In this document: in pieces, positions 46,240 to 55,302 of the stretch
How positions within the stretch are numbered: the stretch's first letter is position 1
Layout of the letters: the number at the start of each line of letters is the position of its first letter
NCBI GenBank assembly: GCA_022844275.1
Contig: JALHMB010000004.1
Coordinates: 1 to 64,000, forward strand
Direction of reading: 5' to 3'
Origin: Hyphomicrobiaceae bacterium
Lineage (GTDB): Bacteria > Pseudomonadota > Alphaproteobacteria > Rhizobiales > Hyphomicrobiaceae
Length of the DNA stretch: 64,000 bases
Position numbers and translations under genes: made by a program
The notes under the pieces: model-generated
Database searches by the model: none
Seen by the model: the letters and a program-made list of their open reading frames with translations, nothing else
What the model was told of the DNA's origin: nothing

Positions 46240-46675
46240 TGCTCATTTCCTTTGGCGGGTCGATGCGAAGGTGTGTTCAGGACGCCAGAATGAGCACTCG
46301 GCCCGCCAACGCGCAAGGCGGCTCGATGCGCGAGTTCAGTGCAGAGTGGCGGATGAACGAGCGTTGTCCGCCTGCCGAATTCCCGTGCCTACAAAGCCAC
46401 GAGGCAAACTCATTCTTGTTCGTGTATTGATCGGCGTGTACGTTATCCCTGCGGCACGGTGAGGCAGCCGCCTTATGTTGTCCGGCAGGGGTTGCCGACA
46501 GCCTGGGCGAGGCAGGGGTGTAGGTGCGTACTCGATCGGCTCAGGGGACCGAGGTCTCCAGGTATCCGGATTGTGGCTCCGGGCGCAGGCAGGCGCGCTG
46601 GGACATGTACGTGCGGCCTCACTCCTGCGCCACGGCGCCCTTGCGGGCAGCGCCGGTAACGAGCGAGGGGTAGTG
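46240..46675. other. Intergenic region between amidase and Sel1-like gene
   Basis: No supported gene is seen in these 436 bases. Frames open through it lack protein character. It must hold the divergent promoters of the amidase operon and the Sel1-like gene. Confidence 0.45.
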
Positions 46676-47752
46676 ATGAGTACGCGTACGCCGGCAAAGG
46701 CCGCTCTTCCTGGGGTCTCGCGCGAATTCGGTCGGCGCCATGGAAATGCCGCATCGCCCGGCACTTATGAACCCGCGCGAGACATTGTTCGTGGCGCTGA
46801 GCAGGGCCAGGGGGTCTTGCCGCCAACCGAAATGCCATTCCGGCACGCTGCTCCGGAGAGAGAAGAGTGGTTTCCGCGGACGCGGACAGCCGACGAACTC
46901 CGGGCCCGCTTCCAGGATGGCCATCAGGATGGCGACAGCGCTGCACGGGGGTATCCAGTCAATCACGGGGGCAGGCGCCTCACGGATTTTGATCTGGATG
47001 AGCAAGAGGAGCGTTTGCGTATGCCTGAGCCCATGCCGATCTCGTGGCTCTCACCTATCCAACCGCAGCCTCAGGGCGCGATGATGCGGCACCTCAGCGG
47101 TGCGGCTCTTGGGCTCACAGTGGGGCTCGTCCTCGCTGTGCCGGCTGTGCTCTGGCAAAAAGGCCGGATCGATCCGGTGGGCTCCGTGGCCCAGATTGCC
47201 GCGAACTTCGGACTGGCGGCGGCATCGCCGAAGGCCGCCGTGATGACCGAGGTGCGCGAGCCGGTCATCGAGGTCGTGCGTACCGTGCCGCGCTTGGAGT
47301 CGATGCCGGTTTCAGTACCGGCAACAGTGTCGATGCCTGTCGAGGTCGCGCGCCCTGCGCCTGCAGCACCGGAGCCGGTTACCACATCGGCATCCGTGGC
47401 TGTTCTGAAGCCGGCGCTCGCCGAACCTCAGCCGGTTATTTCTCAGCCTGTCGCACCCGCGCCGGTCGTGCTGTCCGAGGCGGCCAAGGCGGAAGCCTTG
47501 CTCGAAGATGCCCGCCGCCTGGTTGGCGACGGGGATTTCCGTACGGCGCGCAGCGTGCTCGAGGACCAGCTCGTGTCGTCGATGCCGGCGGCTCGCTTCC
47601 TGCTCGCGGAGACCTATGATCCGAACTATCTCGCCGCGCGGGGCGTGCGCAGCGTCCGTGCGGAGGTGCCGCGCGCTATGGAACTCTACCGGCTGGCGCT
47701 TGACGGCGGCATCGAAGCCGCGCGCCAGCGGATCAACGCGCTCCGGCCCTAG
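46676..47752 (+). CDS. Single-pass membrane protein with C-terminal Sel1/TPR-like module
   Basis: The 358-residue protein has a polar N-terminal half likely facing the cytoplasm, one helix near 140-165 (LSGAALGLTVGLVLAVPAVLW), a Val/Pro/Ala-rich linker, and a C-terminal module of about 85 residues. That module shares a pattern with the end of the protein at 60796: G..xxAR, LA.TYDP..LAA.GV, A...Y..A.D.G...A..R...L, as in Sel1 repeats. A role in envelope protein interactions is plausible but unproved. The ATG at 46676 has GAGCGAGGGG upstream. Confidence 0.75.
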   Translation: MSTRTPAKAALPGVSREFGRRHGNAASPGTYEPARDIVRGAEQGQGVLPPTEMPFRHAAPEREEWFPRTRTADELRARFQDGHQDGDSAARGYPVNHGGRRLTDFDLDEQEERLRMPEPMPISWLSPIQPQPQGAMMRHLSGAALGLTVGLVLAVPAVLWQKGRIDPVGSVAQIAANFGLAAASPKAAVMTEVREPVIEVVRTVPRLESMPVSVPATVSMPVEVARPAPAAPEPVTTSASVAVLKPALAEPQPVISQPVAPAPVVLSEAAKAEALLEDARRLVGDGDFRTARSVLEDQLVSSMPAARFLLAETYDPNYLAARGVRSVRAEVPRAMELYRLALDGGIEAARQRINALRP

Positions 47753-47782
47753 TTTTGCTGCCGCGGGCTGCTGGGAAGGGTG

Positions 47783-49426
47783 CTAGCTTTCCTTGGCTCG
47801 CTGGAGGGCTTCGGGCGTGTCGATGTCGAGGAAGATAGCATCCGTGCCAAGATCGACCTCGGCGACCTCGCTGGCGCTCGCCGCAATGATGTGGCGCGCA
47901 CCCGTATCGCCCTCGATGGCCAATAGCTCGGGGAAATAGGCACGCGCGAACAGCACGGGATTGCCGCGTTTGCCAAGTTGGACCGGCACGACGATGCCGC
48001 GTCCCTCCTTGGGCGAGAACGCAGAGATCAGCCGATCCAGATGCCGCGCCTCGATGCGAGGCATGTCGCCGAGGCTCACGATCGCGCCGTCCACATCCTG
48101 CGGCAGGGCTGCAATGCCGGCTTTCAGAGATGTGCTCAGGCCTTCCTTGAAATCCGGGTTGTGCACTATGCGCACATCGAGACCATCGAGTGCCTGCTCG
48201 ACGGCTGCCGCGTCGTGCCCGGTCACGACGATCACGGGGCTGGCGCGGCTCGCAATCGCTGTACGCACTGCTCGCACGACGAGCGGCGTGCCATCCAGCA
48301 TATCAAGGAGCTTGTTCCGGCTGCCATAGCGCGTCGAGCGACCGCCCGCGAGCACGATGCTAGCAATGTGAGGGGCGCGGCGCATGGCTTCCACACTGTC
48401 CTCGCCCATGTCATCCTCCGGCGGGATTTCGCGTGGCTGCGGGCGCGTGACGATCTCCTTCAGGAGCCCACCGAGCCCCATCGATGCGACATCCTCGGAC
48501 GTGACGGCAATCCCAGCCAGTCGGCGCTCGAGCACCCAGTCGAAGCCATTGATCTTCGGCGAAGCCGCGCAGCTCGGTGCACCGATCACGTCGGTTGCGC
48601 CGAGGCGGCCGAGCAGCATGAGATTACCCGGATCGACAGGCATGCCGAGCCGCTCGATGGCGCCACCGGCCGCAATCAGTCCCGCTGGGATGACATCCTG
48701 CCGATCGACGATCGCTGAAGCCGCAAAGACGATGATGGGATCATGCCCAGCCGAGGCCATGCGCGCGATCGCGCCGGCGACGGCGTCCGTCTCGTGCGCC
48801 ACGATCTCGCTCGCACCGATCGCGCTGCCGAGCGCTTCGAGCCGTTGCGCGATCGCGCGTCGGCGCTTCTCGATGAGGTTCTTGCGCGTGCCCGCGAGCT
48901 GCGTGAGCACGAGACCGGCGTGCGTCGCGCGGAAGGCGCGCACGTGCATGAGACCGCCAGCTTCCCGTGCTAATGCCTCCGCTATGCTGACTACCGCCTC
49001 AGGGAGCGCGAAGGTGATGACTTTTACCGTTGCGAGCATCTGGCCGCGCGCCACGCGTTCGAAGGCCGGCACGGTCGCGACGGTCAGCCCCTCGTCGATG
49101 GCATTGATGCGCCTCAACCGCATGGCATCGATCTCGACGAGACCGCTCGCATCCGCATAGAGGTTCGCGCGGCCCGTAAAGGGTTCAGCGACATGCATCG
49201 CGCTGCCGCAGAGTGCCGCCGCCACGCGTGCCGCTGCCGCGTCCTCGCCGACATCGCCGGGTTCCAGACGAGCCGCGGTGACATGCACGATGCCGGCTGC
49301 AGCAAGGCGCTCGATGTCGTCTGAGTTGAGCGCGCGCCCTTTCTTGATCGCGCCCGAAGGCGTCGGGATCGAGTGGGCGAGAATAGCGCCTGCCGCCGAG
49401 CGCAGAGGAATCTGCTCGAACTTCAT
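47783..49426 (-). CDS. Molybdopterin-binding domain fused to MobA/MocA-type nucleotidyltransferase
   Basis: The 547-residue protein is a fusion. Residues 1-330 resemble a MoeA/MogA-like molybdopterin-binding domain (EQIPLRSAAGAILAHSIPTP at the start, later IIVFAASAIVDRQDVIPAGL). Residues about 350-547 are a NTP-transferase domain with LAGGRSTRYGSRNKLLDMLDG and GDMPRIEARHLDRLI. The second half resembles MocA, which makes molybdopterin cytosine dinucleotide for xanthine-dehydrogenase-type enzymes. No molybdoenzyme gene is in the window, so its client must be elsewhere. Confidence 0.9.
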   Translation of the reverse strand: MKFEQIPLRSAAGAILAHSIPTPSGAIKKGRALNSDDIERLAAAGIVHVTAARLEPGDVGEDAAAARVAAALCGSAMHVAEPFTGRANLYADASGLVEIDAMRLRRINAIDEGLTVATVPAFERVARGQMLATVKVITFALPEAVVSIAEALAREAGGLMHVRAFRATHAGLVLTQLAGTRKNLIEKRRRAIAQRLEALGSAIGASEIVAHETDAVAGAIARMASAGHDPIIVFAASAIVDRQDVIPAGLIAAGGAIERLGMPVDPGNLMLLGRLGATDVIGAPSCAASPKINGFDWVLERRLAGIAVTSEDVASMGLGGLLKEIVTRPQPREIPPEDDMGEDSVEAMRRAPHIASIVLAGGRSTRYGSRNKLLDMLDGTPLVVRAVRTAIASRASPVIVVTGHDAAAVEQALDGLDVRIVHNPDFKEGLSTSLKAGIAALPQDVDGAIVSLGDMPRIEARHLDRLISAFSPKEGRGIVVPVQLGKRGNPVLFARAYFPELLAIEGDTGARHIIAASASEVAEVDLGTDAIFLDIDTPEALQRAKES

Positions 49427-49494
49427 GTGGTGCTTCTCAAGGCGCGGCGCACGGATCTCACGTCTCCTCTCTACGACTCACCGGAAGGTGAGCA

Positions 49495-51039
49495 CTACAT
49501 TGTCGCGCCGAGCTGCCAGGGCACGAACTCGGCATCGCCATAGCCGAGCTGCTCCGACTTCGACTTCTCACCAGAAGCCACGCGCAGCACGTGCCGGAAG
49601 ATCTCCTCGCCCTTCGCCTCGATGGAGACGCCGTCGAGGATGTCGCCGCAGTTGATATCCATGTCGTCGATCATCTGCTGGTAGATCGCGCTGTTCGTCG
49701 CGAGCTTGATCGAGGGCGTCGGCTTGCAGCCGTAGGCCGAGCCGCGTCCGGTCGTGAAGCAGAGCACGTTGCAGCCGCCCGCGACCTGTCCTGTCGCTGC
49801 AACCGGATCATAGCCCGGCGTATCCATGTAGACGAAGCCCTTGGCCGTGACGGGCTCGGCGTAGCGATAAACGGCCGTCATCGTGCGCGTCCCGCCCTTG
49901 GCGGCAGCACCGAGCGATTTCTCGAGAATGGTCGTCAGTCCGCCGGCCTTGTTGCCGGGCGAAGGATTGTTGTCCATCGAGCCGTTGTTCTTCGCGCAGT
50001 AGTCCTGCCACCACTTGATGATGTCGACGAGCTTCTCGCCGACCTCGCGTGTGGCCGCACGCCGCGTCAGCAAATGCTCAGCGCCATAGATCTCCGGCGT
50101 CTCCGAAAGCACGGCCGTGCCGCCATGCTCGACGAGCTTGTCGACGGCCGCGCCGAGGGCGACGTTCGCGGTGATGCCCGAGTAGCCATCGGAGCCGCCG
50201 CACTGGAGCGCCAGCGTCAGCTCGGAAGCCGACACGCTCTCGCGTCGCGCGGCGTTTACCTTCGGCAGCATCTCCTTGATGGCGGCGACGCCGGCCGCAA
50301 CGGTCTTCTTCGTGCCGCCGACCTCCTGGATAGTGAACGTGCGGAACGTATCGCTTTCCTTGATGCCGGTCTGCTCCATGAAGGCCTTGATCTGGAATCC
50401 CTCGCAGCCGAGACCGACCATGACGACGCCACCCATGTTCGGGTTCGCCGCATAACCCCACTGCGTACGCTTCAGGACCTCATAGCCTTCGCCCTTGAGA
50501 TCGAGCGCGCAACCTGTCCCGTGCACGAGCGGAATGATGCCGTCGATATTCGGATACTGCTCTAGAATGCCGGATTGCTCGATTTCGCGAGCCATGAAGC
50601 GCGCGACGCTCGCCGAACAGTTAACGCTGGTGAGCACGCCGATATAATTGCGCGTGCCCGCCTTGCCGTTGGCGCGCCGATAGCCCTCGAAGGTGGCGCG
50701 CGCCTCGGGTGGCAGCAGCGGCTCCTGCTTCGCGTCCTTGGCAAAGGCATAGTCGCGATCGAACTCGCCGAAGGCGCAGTTGTGCGTGTGGATGTGGCTG
50801 CCGGGCGCTATATTCTCGGTGGCGAAGCCGATGATCTGGCCGAACTTCAGAACCGGCGCGCCCTTCTCGATGAGGACCGTCGCCATCTTGTGCCCGCGCG
50901 GCACGCGGGCCGCCGCCGTGACGCCCTGTGTGTGCGCGCCCTGGGCGATCTGATCGACGGCCACGATCACGTTGTCGCTGGCGTGCAGGCGGAGGGCCCT
51001 CGGTTCAGGCTTGGGCGCGGCGCCTGGTTGGTCCTGCAT
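49495..51039 (-). CDS. Altronate/galactarate dehydratase family protein (UxaA/GarD type)
   Basis: The 514-residue protein has an N-terminal SAF-like domain (VIVAVDQIAQGAHTQGV, KMATVLIEKGAPVLKFGQII, HIHTHNCAFGEFDRDYAF) and a large C-terminal UxaA/GarD domain (YRRANGKAGTRNYIGVLTSVNCS, LQCGGSDGYSGITANVALG, RGSAYGCKPTPSIKLATNS). The family dehydrates sugar acids using iron. The exact sugar acid is not certain. The ATG at 51039 is preferred over the GTG just before it because of GGGAG spacing. No sugar-acid transporter is adjacent. Confidence 0.9.
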   Translation of the reverse strand: MQDQPGAAPKPEPRALRLHASDNVIVAVDQIAQGAHTQGVTAAARVPRGHKMATVLIEKGAPVLKFGQIIGFATENIAPGSHIHTHNCAFGEFDRDYAFAKDAKQEPLLPPEARATFEGYRRANGKAGTRNYIGVLTSVNCSASVARFMAREIEQSGILEQYPNIDGIIPLVHGTGCALDLKGEGYEVLKRTQWGYAANPNMGGVVMVGLGCEGFQIKAFMEQTGIKESDTFRTFTIQEVGGTKKTVAAGVAAIKEMLPKVNAARRESVSASELTLALQCGGSDGYSGITANVALGAAVDKLVEHGGTAVLSETPEIYGAEHLLTRRAATREVGEKLVDIIKWWQDYCAKNNGSMDNNPSPGNKAGGLTTILEKSLGAAAKGGTRTMTAVYRYAEPVTAKGFVYMDTPGYDPVAATGQVAGGCNVLCFTTGRGSAYGCKPTPSIKLATNSAIYQQMIDDMDINCGDILDGVSIEAKGEEIFRHVLRVASGEKSKSEQLGYGDAEFVPWQLGATM

Positions 51040-51327
51040 CACGGGCTCCCCTCAAATTTGGATTGTTCTTAATCCATATTCAGCGCTTACGGGGCGGCGG
51101 CGTCAATCGCTCGATCACCTACTTTCACGTGTTCGATCGCGGCGCCTCAACTCGATTCACGCACGCGTGAGGACCCCTAGGCGGGAAAAGGACCTGCTCC
51201 ATATAGCGTGCAGTGAGACCGCAAAGCCGGTCGAGCTGGCCTCTGGGCTCATTGCCACGGGGGCAATGGGAACCACCAGACCAAGCTAATTCCCCGCCCA
51301 AAGACGGGGACCCAACGGAGAAGAACC

Positions 51328-51561
51328 ATGAAGACGATCCTGAGCACCCTCGTACTCGCTGGCGTTCTCGCCGGCACAGCCCACGCCCAGTCCTACGACC
51401 CGTTCCGCGATCCGAGCCTCGCTCTGCCGCGCTCCGAGTTCAGCAATGACGACTTCCGTCAGGCGCTGCCTCGCTCGGCAGTGATCAGCGGCGACGAGTT
51501 CCGTCAGGCCCTCCCGTTCACCGAGACGGTCTTCCCGGACATCACGGTCGCGAAGCCATAA
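51328..51561 (+). CDS. Small secreted repeat protein, copy 1
   Basis: The 77-residue precursor has a clear signal peptide (KTILSTLVLAGVLAGTAHAQ, cut before SYDPF). The mature part of about 56 residues contains a short internal repeat: LPRSEFSNDDFRQA, then LPRSAVISGDEFRQA, then LP.TE..FPDITV. I recognise no family. GGAGAAG precedes the ATG. A paralogue follows 83 bases downstream, and over the 31-codon core the two differ at only two bases, both silent. A small hairpin (CCCCG/CGGGG, 51292-51309) lies in the leader. It is periplasmic or secreted; the role is unknown. Confidence 0.85.
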   Translation: MKTILSTLVLAGVLAGTAHAQSYDPFRDPSLALPRSEFSNDDFRQALPRSAVISGDEFRQALPFTETVFPDITVAKP

Positions 51562-51593
51562 TCGGTTTAGCCACGGAATAAACCCTCGAGCGG

Positions 51594-51617
51594 ATTGGCC
51601 CGAGACCTCGGGCCAAT
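51594..51617 (+). terminator. Hairpin between the two small secreted protein genes
   Basis: Ten-base perfect arms ATTGGCCCGA / TCGGGCCAAT enclose a GACC loop, 33 bases after the first stop and 27 bases before the second start. It could end the first message or form part of the leader of the second. Confidence 0.5.
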
Positions 51618-51644
51618 TCGCTGGATCAAACGGAGAAAAAAACC

Positions 51645-51884
51645 ATGAAGACGATTCTCAGCGCACTCGCGCTCGCTGGCGTTCTGGCCGGTTCGGCCTA
51701 CGCTCAGTCCCCCACTTTCGACCCATTCCAGGACCCGAGCCTCCCGCTGCCGCGTTCCGAGTTCAGCAATGACGACTTTCGTCAGGCGCTGCCTCGCTCG
51801 GCAGTGATCAGCGGCGACGAGTTCCGTCAGGCCCTCCCGAACACCCAGGAGATCTTCCCTGACATCACCGTCGCGACGCCTTGA
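51645..51884 (+). CDS. Small secreted repeat protein, copy 2
   Basis: The 79-residue precursor is a tandem paralogue of the gene at 51328. Its signal peptide is KTILSALALAGVLAGSAYAQ, followed by SPTFDPFQDPSLPLPRSEFS and the same double FRQALP repeat, ending FPDITVATP. CGGAGAA precedes the ATG in both copies. The signal-peptide codons differ at 12 of 63 bases, whereas the core differs at 2 of 93. A strong terminator follows at 51913. Function unknown. Confidence 0.85.
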   Translation: MKTILSALALAGVLAGSAYAQSPTFDPFQDPSLPLPRSEFSNDDFRQALPRSAVISGDEFRQALPNTQEIFPDITVATP

Positions 51885-51912
51885 TCGCCAGAACGACGGA
51901 CGGTTAGTAAAC

Positions 51913-51949
51913 TTAGCGGCCCGGGGAACCCCCGGGCCGCTAAATTTTT
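51913..51949 (+). terminator. Rho-independent terminator of the small secreted protein pair
   Basis: Perfect 14-base arms TTAGCGGCCCGGGG / CCCCGGGCCGCTAA enclose an AAC loop and are followed by ATTTTT. Confidence 0.93.
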
Positions 51950-51974
51950 GCGTCCGCGCGTCGTCGGCAAAGGT

Positions 51975-52223
51975 TCAGGCGCGACGGTCGCGCGGACCCG
52001 AGAGGCGCCGGCGGAGCTTCGGCAGGGCCGGTCCGGGCGGCACATGGCGCATGGGGCCGGTTGAAGCGCGCCAGGCCGCGACGCCGGCCATCGCCAGTGC
52101 GGCCAGCAGCAGGGTCATCATCATGGCCGTGGTATTGGGGTGAGCGGCCAAGTTTGTGCCGCCGGGGCCAAGAATGCTGCCCGTCGTCATGGCCGCTAGC
52201 GCAATCTGCAATGTTCCATCCAT
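51975..52223 (-). CDS. Small hypothetical membrane protein
   Basis: This possible 82-residue protein has one hydrophobic helix (TTAMMMTLLLAALAMAGVAAW) and a basic, Pro/Arg-rich tail. No family is recognised and no good ribosome site is seen. The frame can extend to a TTG at 52253. It fills an otherwise empty gap and lies leftward against the terminator of the secreted pair. It may not be a real gene. Confidence 0.35.
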   Translation of the reverse strand: MDGTLQIALAAMTTGSILGPGGTNLAAHPNTTAMMMTLLLAALAMAGVAAWRASTGPMRHVPPGPALPKLRRRLSGPRDRRA

Positions 52224-52464
52224 GGCGGTCACCGTCTGCTTAACTGGTGCCAATAAATGAAAAGCGTCGTTTGCTTTTCGCGGCGGAAGATAATCCTTTT
52301 TTCACGGCATCCGAGCGCGTTCTATCTACAGGGTTGCCAAATGGTTGCCGCGTGTGCCGAGCGCGGGCATTTTCGCCGCCTACCGATTCGCGAGCGCCAT
52401 CGCCAGACCCGGGCTGGCGTGCCACATTCGGCGACCGCATCGCGGCAGCCCGAGGGAGCGCACC

Positions 52465-53715
52465 GTGGCCAAAGAATACCTTGATCAGCTTGAGACGCGC
52501 GAGCCGGACGTGCGTGAGCGCTCGCAGTTCGGCCTGCTGCCCGATCTCGTGCGCAATGCAATCGCTGGCGCACCTGGATGGGCGAGCCACCTCGCCGGCA
52601 TCGATCCCGCGGCGTTGACGACGCGCGAGGCCCTCGCCAAGCTGCCGCTCCTGCGCAAGAGCGCATTGCACAACCTCCAGGTCGGTCGCCCGCCCTTCGG
52701 CGGCTTCAATATCGCAAGCGGTCCCGCGATCGGCCGCATCTTCATGTCGCCGGGTCCCATCTTCGAGCCCGAGGGACTCGGCGCGGACTGGTGGCGCTCG
52801 GCGCGCGCGCTCTTCGCGGCCGGCGTCAGGCCCGGTGACATCGTCCACAACACCTTTGCCTATCACCTCACACCCGGCGGCTGGCTGCTCGATGCCGGCG
52901 CCCGCGCGCTCGGCTGCACGGTCATCGCCGCGGGGCCCGGCAATACCGAGCAGCAGCTCGAGGCCATCCAGCACCTGAAGCCGACGGTGTACGTGGGTGT
53001 GCCCGACTATCTGAAGATCCTGCTCGACAAGGCCGCCGAGGGCGGGAAGGACGTTTCGTCTATCAAACGCGCGCTCGTCTCGGGCGGCGCGCTCTTTCCG
53101 TCGCTACGCGCGGAGTATGCCAATCGTGGCATCGCCGTGCTTCAGGCCTATGCGATAGCGGACGTCGGCAACGTCGCCTACGAAAGCCCCGGCCCCGACG
53201 GTGCCGTCGAAGGCATGATCGTCGATGAAGGTGTCATCGTCGAAATCGTGCGCCCTGGTACTGGCGATCCCGTTCCCGAGGGCGAGGTTGGCGAAGTCGT
53301 GGTGACGGGGTTCAACCGCGACTACCCCATGATCCGCCTCGCCACCGGCGATCTCTCTGCAGTCCTGCCCGGCCGCTCGCCGTGCGGGCGCACGAACATG
53401 CGCATTCGCGGCTGGCTGGGGCGCGCCGATCAGACCACGAAAGTCAAAGGCATGTTCGTCCATCCCGAGCAGGTGGCCGATGTCGCCAAGCGCTTTCCCG
53501 AGCTTGGCCGCGTGCGCCTCGTCGTGACGCGCACCGGCGAGCAGGATGTCATGACGCTGAAAGCCGAAGCACCTGTAGTCGACGCCGCCCTCGCCGCACG
53601 CATCGGCGAAGCCGTGCAGCACGCGACGAAGCTCAAGTCGACCGTCGAGCTGGTCGCGCCCGGCACGCTTCCGAACGACGGCAAGGTGATTGCCGACGAT
53701 CGTAGCTATTCGTGA
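52465..53715 (+). CDS. AMP-dependent acyl-CoA ligase, phenylacetate-CoA ligase-like
   Basis: The 416-residue protein belongs to the adenylate-forming enzymes, closest to the PaaK/coenzyme F390 synthetase branch. It shows FGLLPDLVRNAIA at the start, PVYVGVPDYLKILLD-like text (PTVYVGVPDYLKILLDKA), VSGGALFPSLRAEY, and the C-terminal hinge and lid RIRGWLGRADQTTKVKGMFV followed by HPEQVADV. The usual Gly/Ser/Thr-rich ATP loop is reduced to IFMSPGPIFEP, as in a subgroup of these ligases. The start is GTG at 52465, after CGAGGGAG. The substrate acid is unknown. Confidence 0.85.
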   Translation: MAKEYLDQLETREPDVRERSQFGLLPDLVRNAIAGAPGWASHLAGIDPAALTTREALAKLPLLRKSALHNLQVGRPPFGGFNIASGPAIGRIFMSPGPIFEPEGLGADWWRSARALFAAGVRPGDIVHNTFAYHLTPGGWLLDAGARALGCTVIAAGPGNTEQQLEAIQHLKPTVYVGVPDYLKILLDKAAEGGKDVSSIKRALVSGGALFPSLRAEYANRGIAVLQAYAIADVGNVAYESPGPDGAVEGMIVDEGVIVEIVRPGTGDPVPEGEVGEVVVTGFNRDYPMIRLATGDLSAVLPGRSPCGRTNMRIRGWLGRADQTTKVKGMFVHPEQVADVAKRFPELGRVRLVVTRTGEQDVMTLKAEAPVVDAALAARIGEAVQHATKLKSTVELVAPGTLPNDGKVIADDRSYS

Positions 53716-53812
53716 GTCGTTTGTTGCCGCGGGCTGGTGGAAAGGGGTGCTAACGCATTCCGCGGTCGTGTCATGGCCGCGGCCCGCCATACGGACAGGT
53801 GGCATTTGTCTC

Positions 53813-54295
53813 TCACTCTACCGGCGGCTCGACGGGCGGCGCCTCCGATGCGCGCGCGAGCGCTTCGGAAATGCGGACGCTGTCGAGGTCGTCCTTGTGG
53901 ATAACGTCGACGGCGCCTGCTTTGACCAGCATCGCGCGGCGCAGCCGATCGACCTGCCCGCTGACGACGATGATCGGTCCCGCATAGCCGCAGCGGCGCA
54001 GGAACGGGATGGTGTGCGTCGCGTTGTCGGATGGCTTCAGGTAGTCGTCGAGGAAGATCAGCTCGGGTTTGCGCTCGATGACGCAATCGAGCGCCGAGCC
54101 GAGCGTCCGCGCGCGGCGCACTTCGATGGCATAGCCGAACATGATGTGCAGCGTGGCGCGCAGGCGGTCGGCGTCGAAATTCTCGTCCTCGACAATGAGC
54201 ACATCTACGAAGCGTCGGCCGCCCTGCTGGGACTTAGCCGCATCGCTCTTGCGCGCGAGGAACGTGCCGCCACGCCCCTTCAGGTCCTCGGCCAT
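53813..54295 (-). CDS. Stand-alone response regulator (receiver domain)
   Basis: The 160-residue protein is a single CheY-like receiver with a short basic leader. VLIVEDENFDADRLRATL gives the acidic pocket, LIFLDDYLKPSD the phospho-acceptor Asp, IIVVSGQ the Ser/Thr switch, and AVDVIHKDD the conserved Lys. No output domain or histidine kinase is adjacent. The ATG at 54295 has GGAGGGGGAGGT upstream; the frame opens 39 codons further. It lies downstream of phaB on the same strand, beyond a terminator. Confidence 0.85.
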   Translation of the reverse strand: MAEDLKGRGGTFLARKSDAAKSQQGGRRFVDVLIVEDENFDADRLRATLHIMFGYAIEVRRARTLGSALDCVIERKPELIFLDDYLKPSDNATHTIPFLRRCGYAGPIIVVSGQVDRLRRAMLVKAGAVDVIHKDDLDSVRISEALARASEAPPVEPPVE

Positions 54296-54418
54296 CCTGT
54301 CCAGACCTCCCCCTCCAGCCGGCGCCGATCCCATTGCGCCAGACAGCATCCCACTACTCATGCCATTGGATTTGGGCAAATGGGCAATGATTTTGATGGT
54401 TTCTGTGCCCAAAATGCC

Positions 54419-54443
54419 GAACGCCCTGCTGAGCAGGGCGTTC
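54419..54443. terminator. Hairpin after phaB
   Basis: Perfect 11-base arms GAACGCCCTGC / GCAGGGCGTTC enclose a TGA loop between phaB and the response regulator. Only a weak T-rich stretch follows on the minus strand (GGCATTTTGGG). Confidence 0.7.
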
Positions 54444-54493
54444 GCGTGCTTGGATCCGCAAGGTAAACGCTAGCGTTCAGATCGTCGTGAGCC

Positions 54494-55222
54494 TCAGGTG
54501 GCCATGTACTGGCCGCCATTGGCGTCGAGGCAGGCGCCGGTGATGAAGCCCGCATCGTCCGAAGCCAGGAACACCACGCAGCGCGCGATCTCCTCGGCAT
54601 TGCCGAGGCGCCCGACCGGGATCTGCGGGATGATCTTCGTGTCCAGGATCTCCTTGGGCACGGCCTGGACCATTTCGGTATTGATATAGCCAGGAGCGAT
54701 CACGTTGGCGGTGATGCCCTTGGCGGCACCTTCAAGCGCGACGGCCTTCGTGAAGCCGACAAGTCCTGCCTTGGCTGCCGAATAGTTGGCCTGTCCGAAC
54801 TGGCCCTTGCGGCCGTTGATCGAGGAGATCGAGATGATGCGGCCGAAGTTGCGCGCGCGCATGCTGTCGATCACGAGGCGGGACATGTTAAAGGCGGAGT
54901 CGAGATTCGTGCGGATGACCTCGCTCCAGTGATGACGCGCCATGCGATGGAGCGCTGCGTCGCGTGTGATACCGGCATTGTTAACGAGCACGTCGATCGG
55001 TCCGAGATCGCGCGTGATCTGCGACACGGCCTTCTCGCAGGCGTCGTAGTCGCCGACATCGAACTTGTAGACAGGGATGCCGCTCTCGGCCTGGAATTTT
55101 TGGGCAGCGGCGTCGTTGCCGGCATAGGTGGCGGCAACGCGGAATCCCGCTTTCTTCATGCCAAGTGAGATCGCCTCGCCGATACCACGGGTACCGCCAG
55201 TTACCACTGCCACGCGCGCCAT
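54494..55222 (-). CDS. phaB: Acetoacetyl-CoA reductase PhaB
   Basis: The 242-residue short-chain dehydrogenase reduces acetoacetyl-CoA to (R)-3-hydroxybutyryl-CoA with NADPH for polyhydroxybutyrate. VVTGGTRGIGEAI is the cofactor site, NNAGITRD the structural motif, and SISSINGRKGQFGQANYSAAK holds the catalytic Ser, Tyr and Lys. The end FITGACLDANGGQYM is typical of PhaB. It lies downstream of phaA on the same strand, with two hairpins in between, so it may have its own promoter. Confidence 0.95.
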   Translation of the reverse strand: MARVAVVTGGTRGIGEAISLGMKKAGFRVAATYAGNDAAAQKFQAESGIPVYKFDVGDYDACEKAVSQITRDLGPIDVLVNNAGITRDAALHRMARHHWSEVIRTNLDSAFNMSRLVIDSMRARNFGRIISISSINGRKGQFGQANYSAAKAGLVGFTKAVALEGAAKGITANVIAPGYINTEMVQAVPKEILDTKIIPQIPVGRLGNAEEIARCVVFLASDDAGFITGACLDANGGQYMAT

Positions 55223-55242
55223 TACTCGTTTCCTCTCCCTGT

Positions 55243-55261
55243 GGGCCGAAAGATTCGGCCC
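55243..55261. terminator. Hairpin in the phaB leader
   Basis: Perfect 8-base arms GGGCCGAA / TTCGGCCC enclose AGA, 20 bases before the phaB start. In this place it could modulate phaB expression rather than end a gene. Confidence 0.5.
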
Positions 55262-55302
55262 TTATAGTTTTATCGTTGTGCTGGCGTTGTTCTCGCTCAA
55301 AG

